Below, in pieces: positions 12,383 to 23,995 of a stretch of 64,000 nt of DNA. A program made the translations under genes and the position numbers. Every line of letters begins with the position of its first letter. The first letter of the stretch is position 1. Under the pieces are notes generated by a model. The model did not search any database, had not been told where the DNA came from, and saw nothing but the letters and a program-made list of their open reading frames with translations. Origin of the DNA: Ananas comosus (Eukaryota > Streptophyta > Magnoliopsida > Poales > Bromeliaceae); assembly GCF_001540865.1 (NCBI RefSeq), contig NC_033627.1:1188432-1252431 (forward strand). The letters are read 5' to 3'.

Positions 12383-12619
12383 TCAAAGGACATGACAAGT
12401 GGACTTGCTGGAGCCGTCGGCTTCCGAGGCCGAGCCGCCTCCGGCCGGTGCAGAATACGACGGCTGAGCAGCGGCGGAGTCCGACGGCGCCACGCCGGGC
12501 CAGTCGCGGCAGTGGCAGTGCTGGCCCTCCGGGACCTGCTTGTAGACTGACGCCACGTGGCGGCCGCACCCAGCCCACGTGGTCTTGCCGCACGTGCCAC
12601 ACTTCACCTGGTAGCACAT
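12383..12619 (-). CDS. Small conserved Cys-rich protein, function unknown
   Basis: A 78-aa intronless frame starting MCYQVKCGTCGKTTWAGC and continuing GRHVASVYKQVPEGQHCHC then RDWPG. I recognise this as a widely conserved short plant/fungal protein of unknown function. The first 45 residues carry six cysteines (2, 7, 10, 18, 35, 37) and one conserved histidine-rich stretch, arranged CxxC...C...HCxC like a small metal-binding fold; metal binding is inference. The C-terminal half is low-complexity Ala/Ser/Gly and ends KSTCHVL. No signal peptide or membrane segment is seen. GC content is far above the flanks. A cluster of TGGGCY motifs lies about 480-600 bp upstream. Overlapping frames on both strands are shadows of this GC-rich frame. 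Confidence 0.85.
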   Translation of the reverse strand: MCYQVKCGTCGKTTWAGCGRHVASVYKQVPEGQHCHCRDWPGVAPSDSAAAQPSYSAPAGGGSASEADGSSKSTCHVL

Positions 12620-15280
12620 TTCGATCTTATCTTATTCTATCTAATTCAATTTGAAGCTCTTTATAAATACAAAGAAAAAAACCCACATAAATTGTTGCAA
12701 CATGGCTCGTCGCAACATACGGGAGATAAAAACTAAGTTGGAGGCCTTGGCTTAATTGGTGATACATTTTTTGAGGAAACCAAAGAACTATTATATTGTT
12801 ATAAAAACATAATTTTTGTCGTGTGATGTTTTAGTTTGGATCGATCCAGCAACTATGTAATGCAGAAATTTAAAAATCTGCAATCTAGATTTTTAAATTT
12901 ACAATTAACAATATATTATTACCCAAAAAAAAAAAAAAAACATGTTTGAAACATATGCATGACCTGAATTTATTTCGTGACATTATAAATTTCTGATTAT
13001 TTATGAAAAAATGTCAAAGGCTATTTAAGCCTACATTGACCGTATTAATATAATAATAATGCGTATTCATATGTATTATTTTCACACGAGGTTGTCGCAA
13101 TTGGATTGGGCTATACATTGGGCCTTGATTGGTCGACCCATTTCGGCCCAAGAAATGTATGATTGGGCTTAGTTCGGGCCGGAGCTATGCTAAGTAGTAG
13201 AATTATAATCCGCCCGGCCCACTAAGGGATGGGGTTAAAATGGACAGTGTTTTCTCTCTCACACACGTGCTCGCGCGCGCACACACTTTTTCTTTCCTTT
13301 TCTTTTCTTAAATATTACTATCCGTTATCGTCTAAACAAACTACTCAATATCATTGTAGAAGTTTGATCACACACTGATCTAGCTAGTCCGTTCCTATGG
13401 AATATTCTTTCAATCAGGGTTGACTAAAACGCGCATGCGCACTTGCTAACATAATAACAATCCATAACTTCTATCCTTTCGTATGTGCATCATGAAATAG
13501 GACCCTTGGTAAAATTTTAATCTGTAGCTTGTCAATTCGATCACACGATTTTTCTATACGCTAAAATTGACATACCTGGTTCCGTGAATGAGCTAAATTC
13601 GAGCAAGCGGTGATGTAAAAGATTACACTGTTGGACCTACCAACATTAATGACATCCTAGTTTTTCTACCAATGATTAATTTTTCTAATTAGTGCTAAGG
13701 CGAATATTGAGACAAACCAGGAATCTGGAGGTTTGCTATGGAGATATCGATCGATCGATCGAAAGCGGTAGGTTCTTTCGCTGATACTTTTCACACCTAA
13801 ATATGGTTGCATTTAATTTGCGCCTCCCGATATTTTTGAAACCACTTTTAATGGAAAATTCAGTATGAAACATTGCTCCTGTAACAAGAAACTCATGATT
13901 GGATTAGAGTAATCAATTATTGACTAAAACCAATCGCAATGATGACATATGAAACCTACCTGTCCATCATCAATTGACTGATACTTATCATTTTGAATAG
14001 TATAAATTGATCAATAGATGGTTGTTACAAAAAGGTGTTAACCTTATTTAACAAATCAAGGTATTGGTAAGCAAATTGATCTCAAACAAGCGTGCTTTAT
14101 AGTTTTATATTAGTTTTATTCGAGTCCAAATATGTGGTTTTTACCCCATATATGTAGGTTACTTGATTAACACATGTCATGATAAGGTCTATATATACCA
14201 ACTAAAACCACAATATTATTAATTAGATGGAATTAAGCAACAAAGTACAAGTTAATTTGGAAAGCGAGTGACATGCCATCTTATCTCTCTCTCTCAAAAA
14301 AAAAAAAAAAAAAACAAACTTGGAATTTCTATTTTTTGCTTAAAAATCGCTTGAAAATTGATTTTATGAGGAATCTACTAAAACATTTGGAAAGAATATG
14401 AACCAAAATAGTCCCTTACTTCCCCAATTTAGGTTATGTTTTTAATTGAGTGATTGATTTTTGTGGTCTAATTAAAGAGAACATTTAGTGGACCCATTCA
14501 AAGATATGGAGATATGGTGATGGTGATATGTAGTGATTTGGATCGCACGTGGTGTTGGAAAAGAATGTGAACCCTGTTCTCATGTGTGTACTAGGAGAAT
14601 AATAATAGATTAATTAGCAAAGGGATTAAAGATTATTTAAGGTGATATAAGAAACTCACCAAACCAAGTTAGTTGATATATATATTTTTTTGGTGTGATG
14701 GGAAATTAAAGGATGTTTTCTTGCTATATGTTATTAGTTGACAAAAGACATAACATTTCGCACCATATACAAATTCTAAGTGCTTATCACTACATAAAAA
14801 AATTCTAATTAAAATAGTAAAAAAGTAAATTACTACAAAGAAATACTAATAATATCAATCTAGAAGAGTATTCGTTCCCAAAAGTCAAAAAAGACCAAGT
14901 AATAAAACTATAAGCACGAAGTTTGTAAATAAAGAGAAAAATTCAAGTGGTGGACGAATAATATTAAAGATTGATATGCTTAGCCCATGAATTTTAAAAA
15001 ATTCCTTACATTTGTCTACTTATTAGATAAACACACATAAATTGCACAAGAAGCCACCTCATCTCGTGCATTCAAAAATAAATAAATAAACACACGTAAG
15101 CAAAAATTATGATTGGTCTCTCAACGTAATTGACATTAATGCACCATTGATGTTTGGTGATTCAACAATTATGTATTTAACCAATCATTTACAAAGTTAT
15201 TTCTTGTGTTAAATAATCATGCTTAGATCTTTATAAAACTCAATGAGTCCGATCCATAATAAAGATATATATATATATAT
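12620..15280. other. AT-rich intergenic DNA upstream of the small Cys-rich gene
   Basis: No gene is supported. Contents are AT-rich unique sequence, poly(A) tracts at about 12926 and 14298, and a (TA)n tract at about 15265. Confidence 0.5.
13104..13222. promoter_or_regulatory. Cluster of TGGGCY/GGCCCA (site II-like) motifs
   Basis: Within about 120 bp the motifs 'attgggct', 'attgggcct', 'cggccca', 'attgggctt', 'cgggcc' and 'cggcccac' occur on both strands. TGGGCY (site II) clusters bind TCP factors in promoters of housekeeping plant genes. The nearest downstream start is the minus-strand small Cys-rich gene at 12619. Assignment to that gene is inference. Confidence 0.4.
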
Positions 15281-15282
15281 TT

Positions 15283-15350
15283 TTGACAGATAGGTAGCAC
15301 GCAATCCGCTTCGTTTATTTCATTTAAAAATAAACTTAGCTGGAAATGTG
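15283..15350 (-). mobile_element. SINE fragment (3' part only)
   Basis: Partial copy of the SINE family found better preserved at 15681 and 29397. It retains 'ataggtagcacgcaatcc', 'gcttcgtttatttcattta' and 'aaataaacttagctgg', the reverse complement of the SINE 3' end, after which the match stops. It is next to a (TA)n tract. Confidence 0.6.
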
Positions 15351-15680
15351 AACAAGTAAAGATATATTAACTTTGAGTGGGTCTTTCCTTGTGAAAAGAA
15401 TAAGTATTTTAGGTACAAAAAGCTGCTAACCTATAAGAAATGAGAATGACAAATTAAGAAAATGATGATATTGATAGCAAAAAGAAATTATTTAATATAA
15501 GCTAACTTGATTGGAACATATGAATCTGTCTAATTGGATGCAGAATGTAAATAATTCAGCTGGAAATCATAGTATTTATGAAGATGAAATTTCTCGCAAA
15601 AAAAAAAAAAAAACAAAAAGATAATTAAGATGCAAAATTTACAGATATCAGCGGCAAAGAAAACTCATGTGGCACGAGAT

Positions 15681-15840
15681 TTTTTTTTTTTTTAAGAAAT
15701 AGGTAGCATGCTACTTACTTTGTTTATTTCATTTAGAAATAAATTTAGCTAAAATTATGAATCAACTAAGATTTGAACTCGAGACCTCGGATACCAATGA
15801 CCGAGCCCTTTGCCGCTTGCACTAGGGACGGTCGGTGACC
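15681..15840 (-). mobile_element. tRNA-derived SINE, nearly full length
   Basis: Read on the minus strand it starts 'ggtcaccgaccgtccc', runs through a tRNA-like head ('gtgcaagcggcaaaggg' as a box A-like region and 'gagttcaaatctta' as a box B-like region), an AT-rich body, and a 3' tail with the hairpin 'gtagcatgctac' followed by poly(A) (poly(T) at 15681-15693 on the plus strand). A short target duplication CGAGAT flanks it (15675-15680 and 15841-15846). Family and pol III promoter are inferred from the boxes and from several copies in the window. Confidence 0.75.
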
Positions 15841-16029
15841 CGAGATATTTAATAATCCGGTAACGCTTACTGCGCAGTTGTATCTATTAGCTAGCATTGT
15901 CAATATGAAATTTCATTTGATGTTCGCCTCTGCACTTAATCTTTTGAATGAGTAATATCACACCTCAAGAACAGTTTAAGAATTGCTTATTTTCTCCTAC
16001 CAAAATGCAATCTTATAATAATATAAAAC

Positions 16030-16200
16030 AATTGACCATCCTTGGCACAAGCAGTAAAGGGTTTAGTGGTTGGTACCTGATCGATGTTCCAATTTCGAAT
16101 CCTAGTTGATTCATATTTTCAGCTAAATTCATTTCTAAAACCAGATAGTATATATACTACCCTGTCTCTTTTTCTTTTCTTTTTTTTTCTTTCATAAAAG
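16030..16200 (+). mobile_element. tRNA-derived SINE copy, plus orientation
   Basis: Starts near 'gaccatccttggcacaag', with box A-like 'gcacaagcagtaaaggg', box B-like 'tttcgaatcctag' (close to the canonical GTTCGAATCC), the family body 'cagctaaattcatttcta', then a 3' palindrome 'tagtatatatacta', a pyrimidine-rich stretch and an A-rich end. The 11-bp repeat CAATCTTATAA occurs just upstream (about 16008-16018) and directly after the A-rich end, as expected for a target duplication. Confidence 0.7.
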
Positions 16201-16493
16201 AAAAAAAAAACAATCTTATAACGATGCATTCAATTGGTTATATTAATTACTATTATAATGTACATATACACGCAATTTTTAAACGAAGAAGAGCTTATTT
16301 TACTGAAATTTTATTTATTTAAATAACCACTAAATACTTGTTGGTGAAAATTCATGAATATAAAGAAATCAGTGCGTTAATTAATTTAATTAGATCCAAA
16401 TTAATTAGCAATCGTTTTGAAAAATACTCTTTACCTTTACTTACAGCGTCGGCAAAAGGGGGAAAAAAAAGAGTTAACAGTGCCGGCCATATA

Positions 16494-17002
16494 GTGGATT
16501 AACGATCCTCTCGGTGTGCTTTGCGGGGCGGACGAAGAAACTGTGGATCATCTATTCACTCGATATGTATTCTGCAAGTTTATGACCGTGACAGGGATGG
16601 ACGATATCCAGGCTCAAGATCTGGGGGATGATGTGCATCTCGTTCGGGATAGGTACGTGGATGGACTTGAAGGATCACCGAAAGAAGAGAAACAGACTTA
16701 CAGACCTAGTAGGCTACTGGTGGAGTATCTGGAAGGTCAGAAATGATTGTATCTTTCGAAAAATCCCGTCGAACCCCGGAGTAGCGACCCAGAGACTCAA
16801 CCTGCTGGTGAAAGTGTGGGATCTCCTCCTTGCCACTTAGCAGTTTTGGACCCAATCTTTACTTTTTTTTTTCTTTTTTTTTTTTTGGGTTGTTTTTCCC
16901 TCGGGGCCGAGTTGCCCCACTCTTGTACCTTAATTCATTAGTTCAATGAATAAAGCAGGTAGCGTGCTACCTTTTTCTCAAAAAAAAAAAAAAAAAAAAA
17001 AT
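16494..17002 (+). mobile_element. 5'-truncated L1-type LINE with target-site duplication
   Basis: About 509 bp representing the 3' end of a LINE. The 5' part encodes the end of a zinc-binding RT-associated region (LCGADEETVDHLFTRYVF is the readable piece), then a 3' UTR that ends 'caatgaataaagcaggtag', 'cgtgctacctttttctc' and a poly(A) of about 22. A 15-bp duplication with one mismatch (AGTGCCGGCCATATA / AGTGTCGGCCATATA) lies at 16479-16493 and 17003-17017, which fixes both ends of the insertion. It is a dead copy produced by 5' truncation during target-primed reverse transcription (known LINE behaviour). Confidence 0.88.
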
Positions 17003-17017
17003 AGTGTCGGCCATATA

Positions 17018-18230
17018 ATTTCTTTAATTTCCTCCTTAGGCTACTTTTTCCCCTTTTTTTTAATTTAACTTTTTTTTTTGGTCCACATCATGCAATTTGG
17101 CTCATTTTGCACCTTAGCTTTTGGAATTCCGAAGGGATTTAGTGATGTAACCATCTATTTCTTAGCGAGACATCGAGATCTTAATATTGATTGTTACAAA
17201 TCAACTTACCAAGATTTGGTTCCATAATAGGACGACAATAAGAAAAGTTAGATTGCAACAATTATGAATTGTTAGGCAAAAAGTTTGTTTCCAGAAGTAT
17301 GAACATTTACATACTTTGTCAAGTGTCTATATATATATAAAATTCCAAATCTAATAAGTATAAATATTTAAAAATATCATTTTCAGCAGCTTAATTATAT
17401 TTTAGAATATTTTAGAAGTAGTTGTTTTACATAATATTAATATGCATTCTCTGAAACCATGTTAAAAAGTTATTTTATAGAAGTTCATATCTTGAGTAAT
17501 AATTTCTTGTAATGCAACAATATGTTAGGTAATAATTTATACTTGTGTCTCTTTAGCCGTCATACGTCTCAAGATTCGTACAACATTATACACTGTATAT
17601 TCTGTTAAGTCCTTTATTAATGCTGCACGAATCTTGAAGCAATCTGACAGCTAAAAAATCACAAACACGTTAAGATCCTGTACTTTTAAAAGTATAGGAG
17701 CTCAACTCTCTTTCTCTCTCTTTATATATATATATATACATATAGAACTATGATAAAATACTGTTAATAGTATCAAGTCATTGGTGCTATTAGATTTTCG
17801 GTCCTTAGATAATAGTGGTTCTCTNTTTTTTCTATTTAAATTCGACTTGAAAAGCTCATATATAGAACTAGGATAAAATACTATTAATAGCATCAAGTCA
17901 TTGGTGCTATTAGATTTTCGGTCCTTAGATAATAGTGGTTCTCTAAAATATAGTAGGTAGTTAAAATACTATTAATAACATCAAGTCATTGGTGCTATTA
18001 GATTTTCGGTCCTTAGATAATAGTGGTTCTCTAAAATGCAGTAGGTAGTTGGTGGAATAGTATAATCTAAGAGATAAAAATAATCAAAATAGTAGATCTA
18101 ATAACGAAAAATTTGATAGCATCAAACACTTAGGGCCATTAGTAACATTGTAGCCGAACTCCTGTACATATGTACACACACTAAGTCTAGCTGGTCCACT
18201 GGACTAAGTCCATGCACGAGTTGTTCAAAG
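17018..18230. other. Intergenic DNA with tandem TA-associated repeat copies
   Basis: No gene is supported. Between about 17745 and 18035 the phrases 'atactattaatagcatcaa', 'gtcattggtgctattagat' and 'cggtccttagataatagtg' occur three times in tandem, about 100-130 bp apart, next to a (TA)n tract at 17724 and with a single N at 17825. The motif resembles the ends of the TA-flanked elements near 33.4, 50.9 and 53.5 kb. Confidence 0.6.
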
Positions 18231-18262
18231 TGTGGAGCATCAATTACCTTTCGTCAACTATC

Positions 18263-18263
<1 letters not shown>

Positions 18264-18299
<36 letters not shown>
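18264..18299. promoter_or_regulatory. (CT)n tract upstream of the HD-Zip gene
   Basis: An uninterrupted CT run of about 18 units lies roughly 230 bp before the HD-Zip start codon, followed by a C/T-rich stretch and TATATA sequences at 18464 and 18484. CT/GA tracts near plant transcription starts can act as GAGA-type elements; activity here is inference. Confidence 0.35.
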
Positions 18300-18303
<4 letters not shown>

Positions 18304-18524
18304 CCATCCTTTGCTGTTAATTTTCTCCGTAAACCCATTCAAACACTTCACTCAATCATAGTTTCCTCCCCTTCTTCCTCTCAATTGTTCATTTTATTTA
18401 AGCCTACCCAAAACTCTTTCCCGGTCCCTTCCTCTCCCCCTCATCCTCCCTTTTATCATCTCCATATATAATTAACCACTGCATATATAATACATATTAA
18501 CCCTAGCTGTACGTATATGCTTTT

Positions 18525-20080
18525 ATGATCATGGATACTGCGTGCGAAGCTAACCTCGTTCTCGGATTGAGCTGCGCATCGACCGTCGAGTTCGAACCGC
18601 TCCCTCCGAATTGGTCGGCAGCGGAGCCGTCTCTCACCCTCGGCCTCTTCGAATCAGCAAACCCTAAGACGGAGACGGAAGCGAGGAAACCGGAGCTCGG
18701 CGACAAGGAATCATGCCGGGCTATTAGTGATGAAGTGGAAGAAGAAGGTATTGCCAGGAAGAAGCTGAGGCTCACCAAGGAGCAGTCGAGCCTTCTAGAA
18801 GATAGTTTCAGGGAGCACAGCACCCTTAATCCGGTTGGTGCAATTTTTTTTTTTAAAGCTCTTCTTTTTCTTGGGCGAGTGTATCATGGTCATGGGGATT
18901 TTTACAAGGTTTGATCCTTTCTTACTTTCTTTTGTTTCACTAGCAGAGATTAAAACAGGCCTTGGCACGTAAACTGAACTTAAGGCCTAGGCAAGTGGAG
19001 GTTTGGTTCCAAAATAGGAGAGCAAGGTAATTAAACTCTCTCTGTGTGTGTTTGCGAGTGTGTGTTTGTGTGGGTAGGAATTCATATGAGAAGAACATGT
19101 CCCGAATAATTATCAACAAAAGCTAGAAAAAAGGGTATAGATACACTAATAAGCCAAACTTAATTATTAGCCAAATATTTTGGCATGAATGGATTCGATT
19201 AGTAAGATTTGTCACACTCTTGATACAGTAGCTAGGTTTGATCTGGACCTCTTATCTTTCCAACACTTTGGTAGTAGAGCAGATAATCTTAAAACAATAA
19301 ATAACTAAATAAACTATCTTTTTAAGTGATAGGAAGAGACCAGTTTAATGTCTCCTGTAAATATGATAGGCTTGTGTATAAGGAATTATATAGTTAATAA
19401 TTAACACGACATGCATGATGGCTAGTGCATGCTCTCCATTAGCAAGGGTTAGCACATGGTTTGGGTAAGAAGATGCAGCTTTATTTGGGCTCATAAAATC
19501 GACTAAATGGATTTGCAGTGAGCATTGAGGTCCACATGGGTAAGGAAAAAAAATCAAGAATGATTCTACTAAATACCTAGAAATATGTAGAATTGGCTTC
19601 AGAAGGAATTTGGCTAGCTAGTTTAGTGTAAAAAATAACACTGTTAGGAATTTACATCTTCTAATTGAATGAGTTCCAACAAAATATGCCAAATCCTTGG
19701 TGCAAACTGATTATTCATTCCGTGAGTGGCGTGACTAGGACCTTAATACATCTTGCATGTTTCATGTCTCGTTTTTATGTATAGTTGTGAAATTATAAGT
19801 ACTGTACATAATTATATATGAAAACTGTGTGTGTGTATATATATATATATAATGGTATGTGATCATGCCGAGTTTCAGGACAAAGCTGAAGCAAACTGAA
19901 GTAGAGTGCGAACTTCTTCGGAGATGCTGCGAAACTCTGAGCACCGAGAACCGGAAGCTACAAAGGGAGCTACAAGAGCTCAAGTCGCTGAAATTCATGC
20001 AACCGCTCTACACTGCCACGGCGCTCACGGTATGCCCTTCATGCAAGAGGATGATCACTTCTACACGTCTACTTAAGTAA
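18525..20080 (+). CDS. Class II HD-Zip transcription factor
   Basis: Nuclear homeodomain-leucine zipper factor. Exons 18525-18833, 18947-19026 and 19879-20080 join in phase into 196 aa. The start is the first of two close ATGs (alternative 18531). The N-terminus has LVLGLS and LTLGL, EAR-like repression motifs typical of class II. The homeodomain spans about residues 76-136 with [16 protein letters not shown] in helix 1 and [18 protein letters not shown] in helix 3 (Trp123, Asn126). A leucine zipper follows directly (about 133-168). The C-terminal CPSCK (182-186) is the class II CPSCE-type redox motif with Lys in place of Glu. Introns fall at the usual HD-Zip II places (after LNP in the homeodomain, and inside RRAR). 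Class II factors are often shade- or auxin-responsive repressors binding CAATNATTG; target and regulation here are not visible. Subfamily member not assigned. Confidence 0.93.
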
Positions 20081-21351
20081 CAAACTAAGAAGGGATTAGC
20101 TAGAGATCAGTGAGTTGTAACCTTACCCCTCCTCCATTTTACACTAGGGGCTTGGGTGTTTGATTAGTTAGCTTTGATATATATATGTAGGTATAATTTG
20201 CTCTAACTAGTTGTTGTGTTACAGTAGTGCTTCTTGTAGATTGCTAGGGTACTTAACATGTACAAATTGAAATGAAGCGTGCGGTGGATTGAATTTTAGT
20301 TAGTATACATATGTATATGTTTGACCCTTAAATCTGGTTTGGTGATCAATATACATGTACAAACTTATAGTTAGAACAATGCGTACAGTACCATGATATA
20401 CGGTTAATTTGATGATAAATCCAAATATATATATGTGGGTTCATCACAAATTTAATCTCAAAATTTATGAAGTTTTTCATGACATACGCATGCATGAACT
20501 CCTGTTGAATGATTATTAATTTCGTGTATATATAGCTCATGAACTTTAGGTAGCTGATTATATATTCTTCCTTGGCATGCAATTAAGGTGCTGTGATATT
20601 TTAAATGGAAGCTCAATATCATCGCTGCTCATTTATTCGTATATAATATATATAATATATATATATATATATACTATTATGTTATAATAGTTTAATTTGT
20701 TAGCGTGTCTTACACTACTAATATTCTGATTTCATTTACTATTAGAAGCGATTGCGAGGGCCCGCTCACGCATGATGTCTCTTTAAAACCATTCCTAAAT
20801 GGGTACTCCTACGCACGTAAGGATCAATTAGCTCGATTTGAGTGGTGCGTGTACATATGTAGCTTACTAGAAGTGTGGAACAAGACATGTATGCACCTCT
20901 ACCTATTAAAATCATATGTAATATCACTTGTCCCGTTTTGCTCTGGGCCCTCACCTTATCAACTACTTTTTAATTCTCCACCATTTCTTTAACTCTCTTA
21001 AGGTCCTATTGGTTCGATGAGATTCGCATTTTGTAATGAGTTTTGTACATATTAGGTTATGATATGGTACGTACCACATGTGTGTTGTAACTCCCCCACA
21101 TACTAAATAATCAAATAAAAGATCCAAATATGAACAAATATATTTAAGTGCATGCGCAGAGACTAGAAAAAGAAGTAGAGAAAATCAAGTCCCCACATTC
21201 GTTTCGCACCCAGAAAATTAATTAGAGAAATTAATATGTCCTTCTCTAGCTTTAGGTGAGATTGATGGAGCAACAAACGTTACAACTAAAATTAGTACAA
21301 TTGGTATTATAATGATTGGAATCAGTCAACAAACAAAATAATGATAGTGAA

Positions 21352-21398
<47 letters not shown>

Positions 21399-21433
21399 TA
21401 ATAATAATTCACTTACTAAAATTGGCATTTTAC
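20081..21433. other. AT-rich intergenic DNA with microsatellites
   Basis: 3' flank of the HD-Zip gene, then AT-rich sequence with (TA)n at about 20640-20672 and a trinucleotide (AAT)n run at about 21352-21408. No gene is supported. Confidence 0.5.
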
Positions 21434-21436
21434 TAA

Positions 21437-21869
21437 GCCCCCGTTTGGTTCGGGGTTAAGAAAAAGTAGCTATTTCAGGGATAGGGTTAAGTTCAGGGTT
21501 AAAATGGTGTTAAAATTTTTTTGTGTTTGGTTGGAGGTTGGAGTTAGTTTAGGATAGTGAAAAAAAATGTTTGGTTGGAGTAGGTGGGATAAGAAGATAA
21601 TAATTGATAAAGAAGAAAAATGTGAGAGCTCGGGATGCGTGTGGGGTTAAAGTTAGGAGGGGGAGTGGGGTTAATGATTGATAAAGAAGAAAAAGGTGAG
21701 GGCTCGGGATGCGTGCGGGGTTAAAGTTGGGAGGGGGAGTGGGGTTAGTAAACCCCACTAACCCGGTTTGAGGTGGGGTTTACTAACCCCACCCCAAAAG
21801 AGTGGTGTTTGGGTATAAATTGGGGGTTAAGGGGTTATTCCATCCCTTAACCTCCAACCAAACGGTGGC
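21437..21869. mobile_element. Tourist-like (PIF/Harbinger) MITE with internal tandem duplication
   Basis: 433 bp with terminal inverted repeats of about 23 bp: left 'gcccccgtttggttcgg' + 'ggttaag', right the complement of 'gccaccgtttggttggag' + 'gttaag'. It is flanked by TAA on both sides (21434-21436 and 21870-21872), the 3-bp TWA target duplication typical of PIF/Harbinger. Inside, a unit of about 75 bp containing 'attgataaagaagaaaaa', 'gggatgcgtg' and 'aggagggggagtggggtta' is present twice (about 21600-21748). No transposase is encoded. Confidence 0.8.
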
Positions 21870-21882
21870 TAAAAGTTAATGA

Positions 21883-22060
21883 ACTGGGCCGACACATGTA
21901 CGGCCCAAAGGCCTTATAAGAGGTTTCTAGCTAAGTGGGCCTATCGTGGGCCTAGTACTCTCACAATTCAAACCTCGGGCTTCACCGATCCGGGCCCCTG
22001 GTCCACGAGACCTTGGACTCCTTCGGCCGTTAATGCAAGTCACGTGCTTCGCACGTGCTC
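21883..22060. promoter_or_regulatory. TGGGCC motif cluster plus two G-boxes
   Basis: Several TGGGCC/GGCCCA motifs occur between 21885 and 21995 ('actgggccg', 'cggccca', 'gtgggcct' twice, 'cgggccc'), followed by two CACGTG cores at 22041-22046 and 22052-22057. The composition looks like a plant promoter, but no convincing gene follows within 500 bp, only a weak frame at 22371. It may be the promoter of an unrecognised or decayed gene. Confidence 0.3.
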
Positions 22061-22370
22061 ACAACTCCCGCGTTGTGTGATCAAAAGATCATCTGCATTC
22101 TGCTCTGAGCCCGCAACAAGAAGCATCACCTAATTAATACACTATCTTAAAATTTCACTTTTTGTCCTATAAATGCCCCCGCTTACATTGTTTTTGTAAA
22201 AGTACATCAGCTTAAAATTTGATTATTTAAACTGTGCGTTGCGCTGGTGCCCACACTGTGAACCATTTCTGGTACTGGATCTGCATCGATACCTTTCGAC
22301 GCAGATGCTACAGTACAGTACAGCGCAGATTCTATCTTCGCTTAATTTGGAGAAAGATCAAAATTAAATA

Positions 22371-22434
22371 ATGGCTTTGGGCTCGATTTTGAACTCTGAA
22401 CTCCTGCAGGGCGGGGGAGGTCTTCTGCTTCTGC

Positions 22435-22468
<34 letters not shown>

Positions 22469-22727
22469 TCCTCATCCGGCAGCAGCAGGCAGTCAACAAC
22501 CGAAACGTGGCAGAGCTGACACGCTGTCGACTCATCTGTCTTACAACAATGTCGTCGTTATGCCATTATCCTTCTCCCTCTTACAGCTCTACTCCTGCAG
22601 GCACTCCCATGATTTTGTGTTTCCTTCCAACTCTGATGCCCAGCCCTGCTCTCGACATTGCCGCGTGCCACCGCACGTGCTCCCCGCGCCCACCCTTGTC
22701 CACATTCGTCGTATATATCAAAATTAA
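22371..22727 (+). other. Weak 118-codon open frame, probably not a gene
   Basis: Starts MALGSILNSELLQGG, then a Leu/Val run produced by a hexamer repeat 'ttctgg' (22430-22470), which mimics a signal peptide. The remainder has no recognisable motif and overlaps another open frame of similar length. It lies downstream of the TGGGCC/G-box cluster and a TATA-like 'cctataaatg' at 22169, the only reason to record it. No function is proposed. Confidence 0.15.
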
Positions 22728-23095
22728 TTATATGAAGTACTTATCCATCTACGATAATTTATTATCTCTATTATCTAAATATTAATTAATCTGTAATTGT
22801 GATTTTATTATTTTACTAACAATATTTATAACTAGGCAATGTATCCAAAAAAATTCCTACACGTAATCATCGTGCATGAGATTATAGATAATTTAACCTC
22901 CGTTCCAAATCTAATCATTTTCCCACGTAGTAATAGGTGCACACTTTATAATCAATTGCCTCTGCATGAGGTTATATATAAATTTTACGTCCTAAATCTA
23001 ATCATTTCTCCACTTATGTCGCGCACTTTATGTAGCAACCTAATCACGCAAAATGAGGGAGTAAATTAATTAATTAATTAACCTCCACATGGGCA

Positions 23096-23131
<36 letters not shown>

Positions 23132-23995
23132 AGTAACTAGCTAGCTTTAGTATGGAAAAAACAGATTTACAAATTAAGCTTGATTATTCTTTATTATTTG
23201 GTAAAATTTTGATTTAGAGTTTGCTGAATAAGTAATGCCACTTTTGATGGGAGTTCGTGCTCTGGATACGTCTGGATCGGAATTGACTCACTGTCACCAC
23301 TTACTCGCTCTCTTTTGCGTACGTACAAAATGTGCGTGCTTGGCATTAATGTGACCACAACATGCCCAGCCCAGCTGATGAATATATTTACTGTACGAGT
23401 TGTTTGGTACGACGCAACTCTAGCTGAAGCAAACATTAAATTCCTTCCCAAAATAATAACTTATATATAAATATAAATGGTGTAATTAACACGTACATAG
23501 GAATCTACGTTATCGAATAGTTTAATTTTATGGTTATATATATCGATCGATCGCTGGTATATAACAATGTTAAAATTGTTTTGTTTTTAAGTTATATTGA
23601 TTCACACTGGGCTAAAATCTTTAAGTTTTATGGCTGAGGAAAAATTGGTTGGAGTGTCAAGTGATTTGTACTCATGCAGTTAGTGGTTTAGCCAAGTACC
23701 AGGTTCATGCGAGATATTAGTTTTTCTTTAGTGTACTACTAGTGCTAGACTAGATGTCTCATAGAGAGTTTGTTTTATAGATAATTAGTGTATCAATGTG
23801 TAGTACATAACGTGCTTTGATTGATTCATTCATACAGCTTAAAAGGCAACAAACTAAATATTTTCCTTTTCTCATTTACGTGATTTTTCCGTCACAGTAA
23901 GATAAAAAAAATTACATAAAAATAATTTTATAGAAAAATAATCCAACTAATTATTTTGCAAAATGTGTATATTACTTGTAACAAATAAAATATTA
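22728..23995. other. AT-rich intergenic DNA
   Basis: No gene is supported. Contains (TA)n at about 23100-23128 and unique AT-rich sequence. Confidence 0.5.

Noticed and set aside
22332..22535. Minus-strand frame with an Asn/Gln repeat
   Set aside because: Produced by the 'ttctgg' hexamer repeat; no motif and no codon-use signal.
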